Origin: an uncultured Clostridia bacterium
GTDB taxonomy: Bacteria > Bacillota > Clostridia > RUG12999
Assembly (NCBI GenBank): GCA_934792465.1
Contig: CAKVOK010000059.1
Location: forward strand, 1-20,653
Length of the DNA stretch: 20,653 nt
Reading direction: 5' to 3'
The notes below the pieces were generated by a model. That model was not told the origin of the DNA. It saw nothing but the letters and a program-made list of their open reading frames with translations, and made no database searches. The translations under genes and the position numbers were made by a program. Numbering within the stretch: position 1 is the stretch's first letter; every line of letters starts with the position of its first letter. Below are positions 6,466 through 15,432 of the stretch, one piece after another.

Positions 6466-8154
6466 TTATTCCGATTTTTCAATCGGGATTTTCACTGAAA
6501 TTTTGATATATTTGTTTTCCGTTCCCGAAAGCCGTATTCCGTATTCGTTGCCGTATATCAGCTTTATTCTGGAATTTATGTTGTGTATGCCGATATGGCT
6601 CGACTTCGGCGCCGTATGAGTGCTTGCGGATACGGCTTCGGCAAGCGCAGCGTTCAGGGCGTTCATCTTATCCGCCGACATTCCTATGCCGTTGTCCATT
6701 ATTATGAAATTGAGAAATCCGTCGGAAGCGTATATTTTCACATAGATAATGAGCTTGCTTGCGGCAAGGTTGTTGTGCTTTACGGAATTTTCGGCAATGG
6801 GCTGGAGCAGCATATGCGGAACTTTGCAGTCCGAAAGATTTTCGTCCGCATTTATGCGGTAATTAAATCTGTCGCGGTAGCGTATTTTCATTATGCCGAA
6901 ATAATTGTTAAGCAAATCCACTTCGTCCTTTACTGTCGTATATGTCTTGTCCGTGATGGTATACCGCAAAATCTTCGACAGCATATTTGTGATATGGGCG
7001 AGAGGCTTGATGTCGTTTATATATGCCGTTGAGGATATGCAGTCTAACGTATTGTAAAGAAAATGCGGATTTATCTGTGCTTTCAGCGCATAGAATTTGT
7101 ATGCGTTGCTTTCGATTTCCTTTTCGTATATCGTCTGCTGATTGTTGAATATCTGCCGTATAAGCTCTCGGTTTTTATTCGCCATTTGCGATATGTATTT
7201 TGCGATTTTGTCAAATTCGTAGCTTGTCTGCGGAGGAATTTCGACGGTTTTGTTCAGTATTATATATTCGCTTAAAAAATCGGATATCTGATTAATCGGC
7301 TTCATTATATATTTTTTGTATATAATCTGAAAGAGAAGTGTCAGCGACAGTATGATTAAAAACGTCTGCACTATGAAAAGCTTAAATAATGTCTGCCTTT
7401 CAAAAAGATTGATGTTGTACGCCATGCTTCCGCATACTTTCCAGCCCGTGCCGTCAACGTTGCAGTCGTATTCCGAAATTATCTTTGCGGACGAACTTAT
7501 TTTTGAAATTGCGATTTCATCACTGCCGGCAGCGGATTTAAGCGAAATTCCCACGGAGGGCGGATATGAGAAATACCTGTAATATTCGGGTATGTTTATT
7601 TTTGTAATGAGTACGGAAGTGCCGAGCGTGTTACATTCTATATCGCTGGTGCTGCTGTACAATACGGGCTGCGAGTTGTATATATAAATCGTATTGGCGT
7701 TGTCCTCTTTTTGTATAAAAAAATATGTATATTTCTTGGTTTTGTCGGATTGCTTGTAAATCCGGCAAATGTTTGATATTATAAAATCATCTATGTCGTT
7801 TGTAATGATTTTATATGATTCGTCGGGATAGAAAAGCATACTGTAAAAATGCTCGTTGTTTAAATCGCGGCATATAAAAATATTGTTAAGCATTAACGAC
7901 TTGTCGTTTTCGCTCTTGTCCGCAAGCATACGCAGTGCGTTGGGATAGAGCAATCTGTGCATATATTCCATGGTGTTTATTGTCGAAACGATTTGCCCCT
8001 GAGTGGAATGTACGCTCGATTCCAGGCTTTGCAGCTGTTCCTTTTTGTCCTGCTTGGAAAAGTACATGGTAAAGAACATTAGCACAATCAGCAGAATGCA
8101 AAATGAAACGGCATAAAAATAAAATACGATTTGATTAATCTTTTTCTTCTTCAT
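6466..8154 (-). CDS. Sensor histidine kinase, YesM type
   Basis: This 562-residue membrane kinase has a transmembrane helix at about 9-33, an extracellular sensing region of some 220 residues (about 34-255), a second transmembrane helix at about 257-279, and a HAMP-like linker. The cytoplasmic kinase follows. QINPHFLYN puts the phosphorylated histidine at His364, QPIAENSVKHN is the N-box (Asn456), and DNGIGMS (487-493) with HIGIHNINSR is the ATP-binding G region. This is the LytS/YesM class, commonly tied to carbohydrate sensing in Firmicutes. Its start overlaps the end of the response regulator gene by 20 nt, with AGGAG 7 nt upstream, which suggests translational coupling. The signal is likely an extracellular glycan or a binding-protein complex (inference). 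Confidence 0.95.
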   Translation of the reverse strand: MKKKKINQIVFYFYAVSFCILLIVLMFFTMYFSKQDKKEQLQSLESSVHSTQGQIVSTINTMEYMHRLLYPNALRMLADKSENDKSLMLNNIFICRDLNNEHFYSMLFYPDESYKIITNDIDDFIISNICRIYKQSDKTKKYTYFFIQKEDNANTIYIYNSQPVLYSSTSDIECNTLGTSVLITKINIPEYYRYFSYPPSVGISLKSAAGSDEIAISKISSSAKIISEYDCNVDGTGWKVCGSMAYNINLFERQTLFKLFIVQTFLIILSLTLLFQIIYKKYIMKPINQISDFLSEYIILNKTVEIPPQTSYEFDKIAKYISQMANKNRELIRQIFNNQQTIYEKEIESNAYKFYALKAQINPHFLYNTLDCISSTAYINDIKPLAHITNMLSKILRYTITDKTYTTVKDEVDLLNNYFGIMKIRYRDRFNYRINADENLSDCKVPHMLLQPIAENSVKHNNLAASKLIIYVKIYASDGFLNFIIMDNGIGMSADKMNALNAALAEAVSASTHTAPKSSHIGIHNINSRIKLIYGNEYGIRLSGTENKYIKISVKIPIEKSE

Positions 8155-8923
8155 TCCGGTTCTCCTCTTTAGCGTCGTTTTTCTTTTTTTGGCAGTTTTG
8201 TCTGTATAGGTACGGCGTAATGCCGACGTATTTTTTGAACGATTTGAAAAAATATGTGTAGTCGTAATGCAAAAATGCGGCGATGTCGCTTATGCTCATC
8301 TCGTCAGACGCGAGCATTTCGGTCGCCTTGCTCATCTTAAGCGAGGTTATATACGACGAGTAGCTGCAATTGAAATATTTCTGGAACAGCTGGCAGCAAT
8401 AAGAAATATTCAGGTCAAACATTTGCGCAATGTCGGCAAGCGCAAGCTGTTCCATATAATTTTTGTCTATAAACTCCAGCATACGTTTGAATTTTGCATT
8501 GGAAATTTTGAACTTGCTGGTCGGAACGGGAGCCGCTATCGGATTTTTTTCGTCGAATATCTTTTTCAGCTTAGCCAAAATGTATTCGCCGTCAAATTCC
8601 GAAACCGGCTTAAGCATATAATCCACAACGTTGTGGCGTATTGCTTTTTGTGCATAATCAAAGTTGCTGTAGCCGCTTATGATTACAAAAAGCGACTTAA
8701 GTCCCCGTTTTTGTGCGTGCTGTATCACATCGAATCCGTCAAAGTCGCACATGGATATATCGGTAAATATTACGTCGGGATTCAGTTTTACCATGGCGCT
8801 TATGGCATCGGCGGAATTTATGGTGGAATATACCGGTTTAAACGAATACTTTTCCCACGGAAAAATTTTCTGAAGCTTGATAAGCGTCATATAATCGTCA
8901 TCAATAAGCATTACGGTGTGCAT
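8135..8923 (-). CDS. Response regulator with AraC DNA-binding domain, YesN type
   Basis: This 262-residue protein has an N-terminal receiver domain. The acidic triad residues Asp8-Asp10 and the phosphoacceptor Asp55 (in IFTDISM) are present, and a conserved Lys follows in MLKPVSE. The C-terminal AraC-type domain of about 100 residues has two helix-turn-helix motifs; the second includes ISDIAAFLHYDYTYFFKSFK. It should be phosphorylated by the overlapping YesM-type kinase and then act on DNA. The start at 8923 is chosen because AAGGAG lies 9 nt upstream and the receiver fold begins at once; a longer form from 8965 would add 14 residues read through the ribosome binding site. It is first in the operon with the kinase and GH13 genes, divergent from the surface-protein operon, so both are plausible targets. 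Confidence 0.94.
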   Translation of the reverse strand: MHTVMLIDDDYMTLIKLQKIFPWEKYSFKPVYSTINSADAISAMVKLNPDVIFTDISMCDFDGFDVIQHAQKRGLKSLFVIISGYSNFDYAQKAIRHNVVDYMLKPVSEFDGEYILAKLKKIFDEKNPIAAPVPTSKFKISNAKFKRMLEFIDKNYMEQLALADIAQMFDLNISYCCQLFQKYFNCSYSSYITSLKMSKATEMLASDEMSISDIAAFLHYDYTYFFKSFKKYVGITPYLYRQNCQKKKNDAKEENRNEEEKD

Positions 8924-8974
8924 AACATACAGCTCCTTTTCGTTTTGATTATTAATTTGATTCAATTTAGTTAT

Positions 8975-9003
8975 ATTATATCACTCTATTATTTAATAGT
9001 CAA
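8975..9003 (-). promoter_or_regulatory. Sigma-A promoter for the response regulator/kinase/GH13 operon
   Basis: On the minus strand TTGACT (8998-9003) and TATAAT (8975-8980) are 17 nt apart, close to consensus. A perfect inverted repeat, CTATTA-TT-TAATAG (8986-8999), lies in the spacer and touches the -35 box, so a bound protein there would compete with RNA polymerase. The leader is about 45-50 nt long and contains the AAGGAG site. Confidence 0.8.
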
Positions 9004-9066
9004 TGATAAACAGCGGAAGACGAAAGCAAAAACAATAAAGTAAAGACAAGATATAAACTCAGTGCA

Positions 9067-9095
9067 TTGAAAAAATCCGTTTTTGACTTTATAAT
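9067..9095 (+). promoter_or_regulatory. Sigma-A promoter for the surface-protein operon
   Basis: TTGAAA (9067-9072) and TATAAT (9090-9095) are 17 nt apart, followed after 20 nt by GGAGG. The spacer begins within AAAAA-TCCG-TTTTT, a small inverted repeat (about 9071-9084) that could be an operator or just an A/T-rich spacer. This promoter is back to back with the two-component operon promoter, about 63 bp apart. Confidence 0.8.
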
Positions 9096-9115
9096 ATTAA
9101 TACAAACAAAACATT

Positions 9116-9120
9116 GGAGG
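9116..9120 (+). promoter_or_regulatory. Ribosome binding site that selects the TTG start at 9128
   Basis: GGAGG lies 7 nt before TTG at 9128. The next in-frame ATG is at residue 11, inside the signal peptide and without a ribosome binding site, so the TTG start is preferred. Confidence 0.75.
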
Positions 9121-9127
9121 GATTGTA

Positions 9128-10237
9128 TTGAGATTTGGAAACAGTATAAGACAGGTAATGTGTGCCGTCGGTATATTTGCCGTTTTGGCAACTGCCGATG
9201 CTGCGGAGGTTGTATTTCCCGAAAACGGTGCGGCAGGAGTGTCGCCGAACGTAAAACTGACGGTAAGCTACCCGGAAGAGGTAAATCCGTCGGAAAAGAC
9301 CGTACTCGTAAACGATTCGGAAGAAGGCGCAGATACGGTGACTGCGGACGGCAATATATTAACGGTCGGATTTAAAAATGCGGATTACGGCAAGAGATAT
9401 AAAACAGTGATAAAAAATGCTCTCGGCGAAACGGAGCTTGTTACGTTTTTCAATACGGGATTTGAAATGTTTGAAACCTCTCTCGATTTCGGAAAAGGGA
9501 ATATGGATAAGCTTTGGAACGGCAAAAGCACACAGGGAGCGACGGTAGATGCATCCTCCGATGCGATTAAAATGACATCAAATTTAAAAGGCAGCGTAGG
9601 AGGCAGAATCAACACGACCGAATTTGATATTACCGTATCAGACAAGGATATGCTGGAATTTGAGGCTTCCTCCGAAGAAGCTGTGGATTTTAAGATATAT
9701 TACAGCAAAAACGGCGGTGACAGAGATTTTCTGCCGCTTGCGGAGTTTGGCATAAACGGCGGCAGCACGGCGGAAGAATATACGATACCTCTTTCGGGAG
9801 CGGAGGGCGAAATCAGGCAGTTCCTGCTGGAGCAGACCACAAAATCCGCCAATACCGTGACAATCACGTCTTTTAAGGTTAGAAAGGAAAAAGACCGGGA
9901 TACATATACAGGAGATTTTGATTTGTATACCGGCTACGGCACGGAAGCCGAAAAAAGCATTACGGGCAAGACGGCTGCGGCGGGAACCGTTACGGCTTCT
10001 CTTGCGGCTGTGCAGAGCAAGGAAGAACAGACGGTTTTTCTTATTATAGCACGGTATAAAGACGGAGTTATGACAGGCGCAAGCTGCATTACGGAAGATA
10101 TTTCCGATAAGGAGCTGCACTCTCCCGTTACGGTTTCGGCCGAGGCGGAATCGGGAGAAACGGTGAAAGCGTTTTTGAGAAGAAGCATAGACGATACAAG
10201 CGTTCTTAAAAAATGCATTTCGGCAACGATTGAATGA
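9128..10237 (+). CDS. Exported Ig-like domain protein, first gene of the surface operon
   Basis: This 369-residue protein begins with TTG. Residues 1-25 form a signal peptide (hydrophobic 9-22, cleavage near ADA). An SbsA/Big_5-type Ig-like domain follows at about 28-110, starting FPENGAAGVSPNVKL. Residues about 112-255 resemble the beta-rich module repeated in the downstream proteins, ending in a VTITSFKVRKE strand. The C-terminal part (about 258-369) has an ARYKDGVMTGASC strand and a VKAFLRRSIDDTSVL strand, like the small domain in the last gene of the operon. No enzyme active site or cell-wall anchor is visible, so it may be released or held by partner proteins. A role in glycan binding or surface assembly is inferred from its neighbours. 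Confidence 0.8.
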   Translation: MRFGNSIRQVMCAVGIFAVLATADAAEVVFPENGAAGVSPNVKLTVSYPEEVNPSEKTVLVNDSEEGADTVTADGNILTVGFKNADYGKRYKTVIKNALGETELVTFFNTGFEMFETSLDFGKGNMDKLWNGKSTQGATVDASSDAIKMTSNLKGSVGGRINTTEFDITVSDKDMLEFEASSEEAVDFKIYYSKNGGDRDFLPLAEFGINGGSTAEEYTIPLSGAEGEIRQFLLEQTTKSANTVTITSFKVRKEKDRDTYTGDFDLYTGYGTEAEKSITGKTAAAGTVTASLAAVQSKEEQTVFLIIARYKDGVMTGASCITEDISDKELHSPVTVSAEAESGETVKAFLRRSIDDTSVLKKCISATIE

Positions 10238-10251
10238 AACGGGAGATGAAT

Positions 10252-12795
10252 ATGAAAAAATTTAGCTTTTTAATATGCTTTGCAATGATGATTTCGCTCG
10301 TGTGCAATGTGAACGCAAGTGAATTTTATTCAAGAAAAACACTTTGGTCGCTGGAATTTGAAGATGATATGGGCGGTGCGGAAAAATATACGTTTGCGGA
10401 ATTTTCGCTTGCCCTGAAAGACGGCACTCTCGCCGGCAGATATCAGGAAAGCAAGCCCTATATGGAGCTCAATCCTTTTGCGGCTCCGATACCTGCGTCC
10501 GATATAGAATGTATAGACATTAAAATATCAAGCAAAAACGATATGACGCTGAAATTTTATTTTAAAACAAACAAGGAAGATAATTGGTCGGAGGAAAGAA
10601 ATTTTCAGATTAAGCCGAGCGGCGGTTCGGAAATGAATATTTATTCAATCGACACCTCCGGGATAAAGAATTGGGACAACAGCATAACACGGTTCAGAAT
10701 GGATTTTCTCGGCAGCAACGGAGGATATGCGACAAACGAGCTGAATATTGATTACATACGTGCTCTCGGCGGCGAAGGAAGTTCGGCAAAGCCGACCGCC
10801 GGCGGCATATTGTATGATTTTGAGAAGAACAGCAAAACGGACGGCTGGAAATTCGATGAGGGAGAATCCGAAGCAGATATATCCGACGGAAAAATATCCG
10901 TGGAATCGGACGGTGCGAAAGCATTGGAAACCTGCGGTCTTGCGGACGTATCGGCAAAGGATTTCGGGAATATTTCGATAAGTATGCAAAACGGTACAGC
11001 AGCGGACAAGGCAAGGCTGTATTTCAAAAACAAGGTCGGCGGAGAATATGAAGATTATTTTGAATTTAATATTGTTCCGAACGACAGAAAAGTCAGAACA
11101 TACAGAATAATAACGGGTAAAAACAAAAATTGGGACGGCGATATAAACGGCCTGAAGTTCGACTTCGGCAATGCTCCCGGAGCGGTGACGATAGACGAAA
11201 TATATTTGCGGAAATATCCGTTTGAAATAAGCATAGACGACAGCAATATAACGGTAACGGGCAAGGCGGCAGCGAATCTGCCGGTAAGCTTCCAGCTTGC
11301 GGACGCAGACGCCGATTTGAATTCGGCGGCATCGGGGAATTATTCCGACGCCGTAATCTATACGGACGAAACGGAAACCGCAGCGGACGGCAGCTTTAAA
11401 ATCGTGTGCCGAACACCGCAGTCTGCCGAACCGCAGAGATTCGCCGTTACGGCATCCGTAGGAGATACAGCGTATATGTGCCGAAAATCCTACGTTCACA
11501 GCGGATATGCCGATATTATACTCGGACAGTATAACGATGCGGTCGCAAATGCGGATGCGGCGCTTGCCGAAAGGCTGACGGACGAAAACTATGAATATCT
11601 CGGCTTGAATTCCGTAGGCTATGCCGAGTATCGCAGTGCATACAAAAACCCCGGACTTTTCGGAGAATATCTCGTATATCTCGGAGCGGCGGAAAGCATA
11701 AGCGACCTTGAAAGCAAGATAAGCGAAGCTTCGGTATTCGTTTCCGTTATGACGGCAGAAAAGGAAACGGCGGTATCGCTTGCGGAAAAATACGATTCGC
11801 TGATGAAGCTGTCGCAGGACAGGGCATATTATATTTATAATATGTTTGAAACGGCGGAAAAATCGGAAATTCTGAATGCGGCACGCAAGGATGCGAAAAG
11901 CCTTGACGATATAAGAAAGGTATTTACGGAAAAAACAATTTTATACGGAATAAGCATTACATTGGGAGCGGACGCAGTCAAGAAGATACTGCACGAAAAC
12001 AAAGATATAATCGGCATAGATGTGTCGGGAGAAACGTCGCTGAAAGACCCCGGCAGGCTGTATGCCGCAGTCGGCGGCAAGCTGTACGGTTCGTATGCGC
12101 AGCTTGCGGAAGCATACAATTCCGCATTGAAAACGTGCAGAGAGAATGAAAGAGCATCGTCCGGCGGAGGTTCTTCCGGCGGAGGCGGCGGAAAAGGCTC
12201 GTCCTCGGGCAAGTCGACAACGTCCGTTATGCCGACAGTGCCTGTCATACGCACGGAAGCATTTAACGATTTGGAAGGCTTTGAATGGGCGAAAGAAAGT
12301 ATTGAGAAACTCTATGAAAAAGGCATTGTATCGGGAAAGACCGAAGAGAGCTTTATGCCGGGAGATAATATTTCCAGAGCGGAGTTTATAAAGATGATTA
12401 CGGCGGCGATGAGCATGAACGAAATTGCGGCGGCACCTTTTAAGGATATTGAAAACGGTGCATGGTACAGAGAATATGTTGATAAAGCATATGCCGCCGG
12501 AATCGTGCTGGGAAATCCAAACGGTGAATTTTATCCGAACGATAATATTTCAAGACAGGATATGGCAGTTATAATATACCGTGCGGCGGAAAAATATTTT
12601 TCGGACATTGCCGAAAACGGATTTGCGGATAAATCGGATATTGCGCCGTATGCCGCAGATGCCGTAAATGCGCTCAGCGGTGCCGGAATCATAAACGGTA
12701 TGCCGGACGGCACGTTCGCACCGGCGGAATTTGCGACACGTGCGCAGACAGCGGTAATCATTGAACGCTTGCTGAAATATATCGGCAGGATATAG
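10252..12795 (+). CDS. Cell-surface protein with three C-terminal SLH domains
   Basis: This 847-residue protein has a signal peptide (1-23, ending near NAS) and two copies of the shared beta-rich module (about 30-173 and 185-321). The second opens YDFEKNSKTDGWKF and ends VTIDEIYLR. A further beta domain (about 323-415) and a mostly helical region (about 418-630) follow. A Gly/Ser-rich linker (about 635-660) leads to three S-layer homology domains starting near 671, 730 and 791, each with an ISRAEF-like motif (the third reads ATRAQT). SLH triplets bind pyruvylated secondary cell-wall polymer, so this protein is held on the cell wall and the modules face outward. The start at 10252 has GGGAG 6 nt upstream; in-frame ATGs at 10234 and 10246 lack usable spacing. 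It lies 14 nt after the previous gene. It probably acts as a wall-bound glycan-binding anchor. Confidence 0.92.
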   Translation: MKKFSFLICFAMMISLVCNVNASEFYSRKTLWSLEFEDDMGGAEKYTFAEFSLALKDGTLAGRYQESKPYMELNPFAAPIPASDIECIDIKISSKNDMTLKFYFKTNKEDNWSEERNFQIKPSGGSEMNIYSIDTSGIKNWDNSITRFRMDFLGSNGGYATNELNIDYIRALGGEGSSAKPTAGGILYDFEKNSKTDGWKFDEGESEADISDGKISVESDGAKALETCGLADVSAKDFGNISISMQNGTAADKARLYFKNKVGGEYEDYFEFNIVPNDRKVRTYRIITGKNKNWDGDINGLKFDFGNAPGAVTIDEIYLRKYPFEISIDDSNITVTGKAAANLPVSFQLADADADLNSAASGNYSDAVIYTDETETAADGSFKIVCRTPQSAEPQRFAVTASVGDTAYMCRKSYVHSGYADIILGQYNDAVANADAALAERLTDENYEYLGLNSVGYAEYRSAYKNPGLFGEYLVYLGAAESISDLESKISEASVFVSVMTAEKETAVSLAEKYDSLMKLSQDRAYYIYNMFETAEKSEILNAARKDAKSLDDIRKVFTEKTILYGISITLGADAVKKILHENKDIIGIDVSGETSLKDPGRLYAAVGGKLYGSYAQLAEAYNSALKTCRENERASSGGGSSGGGGGKGSSSGKSTTSVMPTVPVIRTEAFNDLEGFEWAKESIEKLYEKGIVSGKTEESFMPGDNISRAEFIKMITAAMSMNEIAAAPFKDIENGAWYREYVDKAYAAGIVLGNPNGEFYPNDNISRQDMAVIIYRAAEKYFSDIAENGFADKSDIAPYAADAVNALSGAGIINGMPDGTFAPAEFATRAQTAVIIERLLKYIGRI

Positions 12796-12804
12796 GAGGA
12801 CTGT

Positions 12805-15417
12805 ATGATAAAGAAATTTTTAATATTGATACTTACCGTAATGCTTGCTTTGTCGGCGAATTTCGTTTATGCCGACGACAGTACATATTACAGTGAAAGT
12901 GAACTCAAAACTTTTGAAAGCTCGCTTGAATTTTATATGCATTTCGGGATAACGGACAAAAAGTCCGCATCGTCCACTGTTACGCGCCGTGAATTTGCAA
13001 AGGCGGCGGAAGCATATTTTTACGGAAACAGCGGTGCGCAGCTTACGGCATTTTTCGGTTCGGACGAGAAACCCGAAGAGCTCGATAAGGATATAACGCT
13101 TGAAGAAGCTCTCAAATGCATGGCTGCGGGTCTGGGCTACGGACGGACGGGCGGTGATTATGTAAGCATTGCATATAATCTGGGCGTTGCAAAAGGGATT
13201 GCGGCGGAACGGAGTATGCCGGTGACGTTTTTCAATGTAATAAAGATGCTGGACAATGCGCTTGAAATAAAGCTTGTCGAGAGCAGTCTGCCGGGCGACG
13301 GAAGCTATATGCTTACGGACAATACCGTGCTGAGCAGGGTGTTTAAGCTTGAACGCAAAAAAGGTGTGGTGACTGCGGTTTCGGGTACATCTTTGACATC
13401 GCTGAAGGTAGGCAAAAATTATGTGGCGATTGACGGAGAAAAGTATGAAACGGACTGTGCGGCGGCATCGAATCTTGTCGGCTGCCGAGTGGATTATTAT
13501 GTTGACGTAAATAATTATAATTTTGTGAAATTTATCGGCAGCACATCAAAATACAATACCGTAACGGAATATGACGCAGACGAAATAGATTCTTATGCGA
13601 ACAGGAAATATACAATTTCTTATGATGATGACAAACAGAAATATATTTCCCTCGACGATTCGGCTTTCATAATGTACAACGGCAGACCGGCGGCGAATAC
13701 AACGGCGGGGGCTATGGTTCCGAAAATCGGCAGAGTTGTGTTTATTGATAATAATAATGACGGAAACGCCGAGGTTGTTTCGGTTTATTCGTTCGATATA
13801 AAGATAATAAGCACTGTGGACGATACGAACAACAGGATATATTTCAAGGACGGCAGCAAAACGGAAGCAGACAAATACGAATATTTTACAATAACGCAAA
13901 ACGGTGCGCCGGGCGAGCTTCCGCTTAAATCGCTCAAGGCGGAAACAGCGGTTTATACGGGCGAAAGCGATAAAGACGGTATGCTGATTGAAATATTGCC
14001 GATAAGCATAACGGGCAAGACGGAAGCCTTGAATGACGATGATATAAAAATAGACGGCAAGGTGTATGAACTTGCGGACAATGCGTATTACGAAAACGAA
14101 GTCCGTGTAGGAGATACCGCAACGTTTTGGCTGGACGGCAAGAACAGAGTCGCTGCGGTTATGAAGGTAAATACGCAGCTGCACTGCGGCTTTTTGGTAA
14201 ATGCCGCCGAGGACGACGGTATAGCCGATGTTGCGGAGGTGAAGCTGTTTGACGATTACGGACAGATGCGTATTCTTAAAACGGCGGCGAAAATAAATGT
14301 AGACGGACAAAGCATGAATTACAGAGGCTTTTTGGAAACGCTGAAAAAGGGCGGAAACGAGGTGCAGCCGCAGCTTGTGTATTTTTCGGTGAACGAAAAG
14401 AGCGAGCTTAAAAAGGTCGATACCGCTTACAACTACAGCGTGTCGGAGGATTACAGAAACATTATACCGACAGGGAACGACAGCGAGAGCAGCCTCAGAC
14501 TTGTATATTCATCAACGCTGCAAAACGAGGGTCAGCTTATATATTTCCCGAGAATGAAAACCTTTGACGGATATTTCGGCGGCAGCGGCAGCCAAAAGGT
14601 ATTTGTAATACCCGATAGCCCTAAAACAGCGGATAATAAGGACTTTAAACTGATGAGCCTGAATACTCTTTTGGAAGCTCATTACGATGTGGACGCATAC
14701 GCTTTTGATTCGGACAATTTCACACCGGACGCATATGTTGTGCACGGAAAAAACGCTTCGGGCATGACCTCGTATGTTGGTGTGGTAGCCGATATTATCG
14801 ATACGATAGACAAGGACGGAGAGCAGGTTCAGCGCATAATCTTATGCGGTCCGACGGACAGGAGCTTCGAATTTGATTTATTGAACTATAACGTTAATTT
14901 GGACAGTGTTCCGGCTTATTATAACGCAGGTGTGCGTTATAAGCTGGATAAAGGCGACATAGCGGCAATAAGCTATTCGAACGGCGAGCTTGTATCGGCT
15001 GAAATGATACTTGACACCGACAGCGGCAGTTTCAACGGAAATTACAGCCAATACGGCAGATACTGGCGCATAGACTACGGTGCGGTATACAGGAAAAACG
15101 GCAGTATGATTTCCATAGCTCCGCCGGATAAGCTCAGCGAGATAGAAACGCTGAAAGCGCAGCTTGAAACGGCGGCGGATTCGGAAAAACCGCTCATCAA
15201 AAACAAGATTGCCAAAATCGAACGGGGATTTATCGTATATTGTACGTCCGATTTCAGACAGGTGGGTATCAAGCTGAAAGACAACGGCAAAAAAAAGATA
15301 ACGTCAAACCCGAAAACACTGTATATTCCGTATTCGGACAATACGGAAAACTACACGAAGGTTTTGGTACATTCCAGCGAAGCATATGCTTGGACTATGT
15401 TTACGTATGAGCAATAA
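12805..15417 (+). CDS. Large exported protein with degenerate SLH-like N-terminus, function unknown
   Basis: This 870-residue protein has a signal peptide (1-23, cleaved near VYA). Two segments look like worn SLH domains: 37-72 (ending TVTRREFAKAAEAYF) and about 97-155 (with YNLGVAKGIA). The following 700 residues are beta-rich and repetitive, with short units such as VGDTATFWLDGKNRVAAV and IGRVVFIDNNNDGNAEVVSV and many acidic turns. A short charged helix near LSEIETLKAQLETAA (about 777-791) may form a coiled coil. I do not recognise a catalytic domain. AGGAGG precedes the ATG, and the gap from the SLH-protein gene is 9 nt, so translation is probably coupled. It may be a structural or scaffold partner at the cell surface; this rests on context only. 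Confidence 0.85.
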   Translation: MIKKFLILILTVMLALSANFVYADDSTYYSESELKTFESSLEFYMHFGITDKKSASSTVTRREFAKAAEAYFYGNSGAQLTAFFGSDEKPEELDKDITLEEALKCMAAGLGYGRTGGDYVSIAYNLGVAKGIAAERSMPVTFFNVIKMLDNALEIKLVESSLPGDGSYMLTDNTVLSRVFKLERKKGVVTAVSGTSLTSLKVGKNYVAIDGEKYETDCAAASNLVGCRVDYYVDVNNYNFVKFIGSTSKYNTVTEYDADEIDSYANRKYTISYDDDKQKYISLDDSAFIMYNGRPAANTTAGAMVPKIGRVVFIDNNNDGNAEVVSVYSFDIKIISTVDDTNNRIYFKDGSKTEADKYEYFTITQNGAPGELPLKSLKAETAVYTGESDKDGMLIEILPISITGKTEALNDDDIKIDGKVYELADNAYYENEVRVGDTATFWLDGKNRVAAVMKVNTQLHCGFLVNAAEDDGIADVAEVKLFDDYGQMRILKTAAKINVDGQSMNYRGFLETLKKGGNEVQPQLVYFSVNEKSELKKVDTAYNYSVSEDYRNIIPTGNDSESSLRLVYSSTLQNEGQLIYFPRMKTFDGYFGGSGSQKVFVIPDSPKTADNKDFKLMSLNTLLEAHYDVDAYAFDSDNFTPDAYVVHGKNASGMTSYVGVVADIIDTIDKDGEQVQRIILCGPTDRSFEFDLLNYNVNLDSVPAYYNAGVRYKLDKGDIAAISYSNGELVSAEMILDTDSGSFNGNYSQYGRYWRIDYGAVYRKNGSMISIAPPDKLSEIETLKAQLETAADSEKPLIKNKIAKIERGFIVYCTSDFRQVGIKLKDNGKKKITSNPKTLYIPYSDNTENYTKVLVHSSEAYAWTMFTYEQ

Positions 15418-15432
15418 TCGAGGTGAATAGCA

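Noticed and set aside
6429..6482. Upstream ATG at 6482 as the GH13 start
   Set aside because: It would add 17 polar residues, overlap the end of the kinase gene, and ignore the GGGAG site placed for the start at 6431.
5472..6506. A 344-codon open frame on the plus strand
   Set aside because: It lies fully antisense to the GH13 gene, whose catalytic motifs are intact. The product is rich in Cys, Arg and Phe, has no family resemblance and no ribosome binding site.
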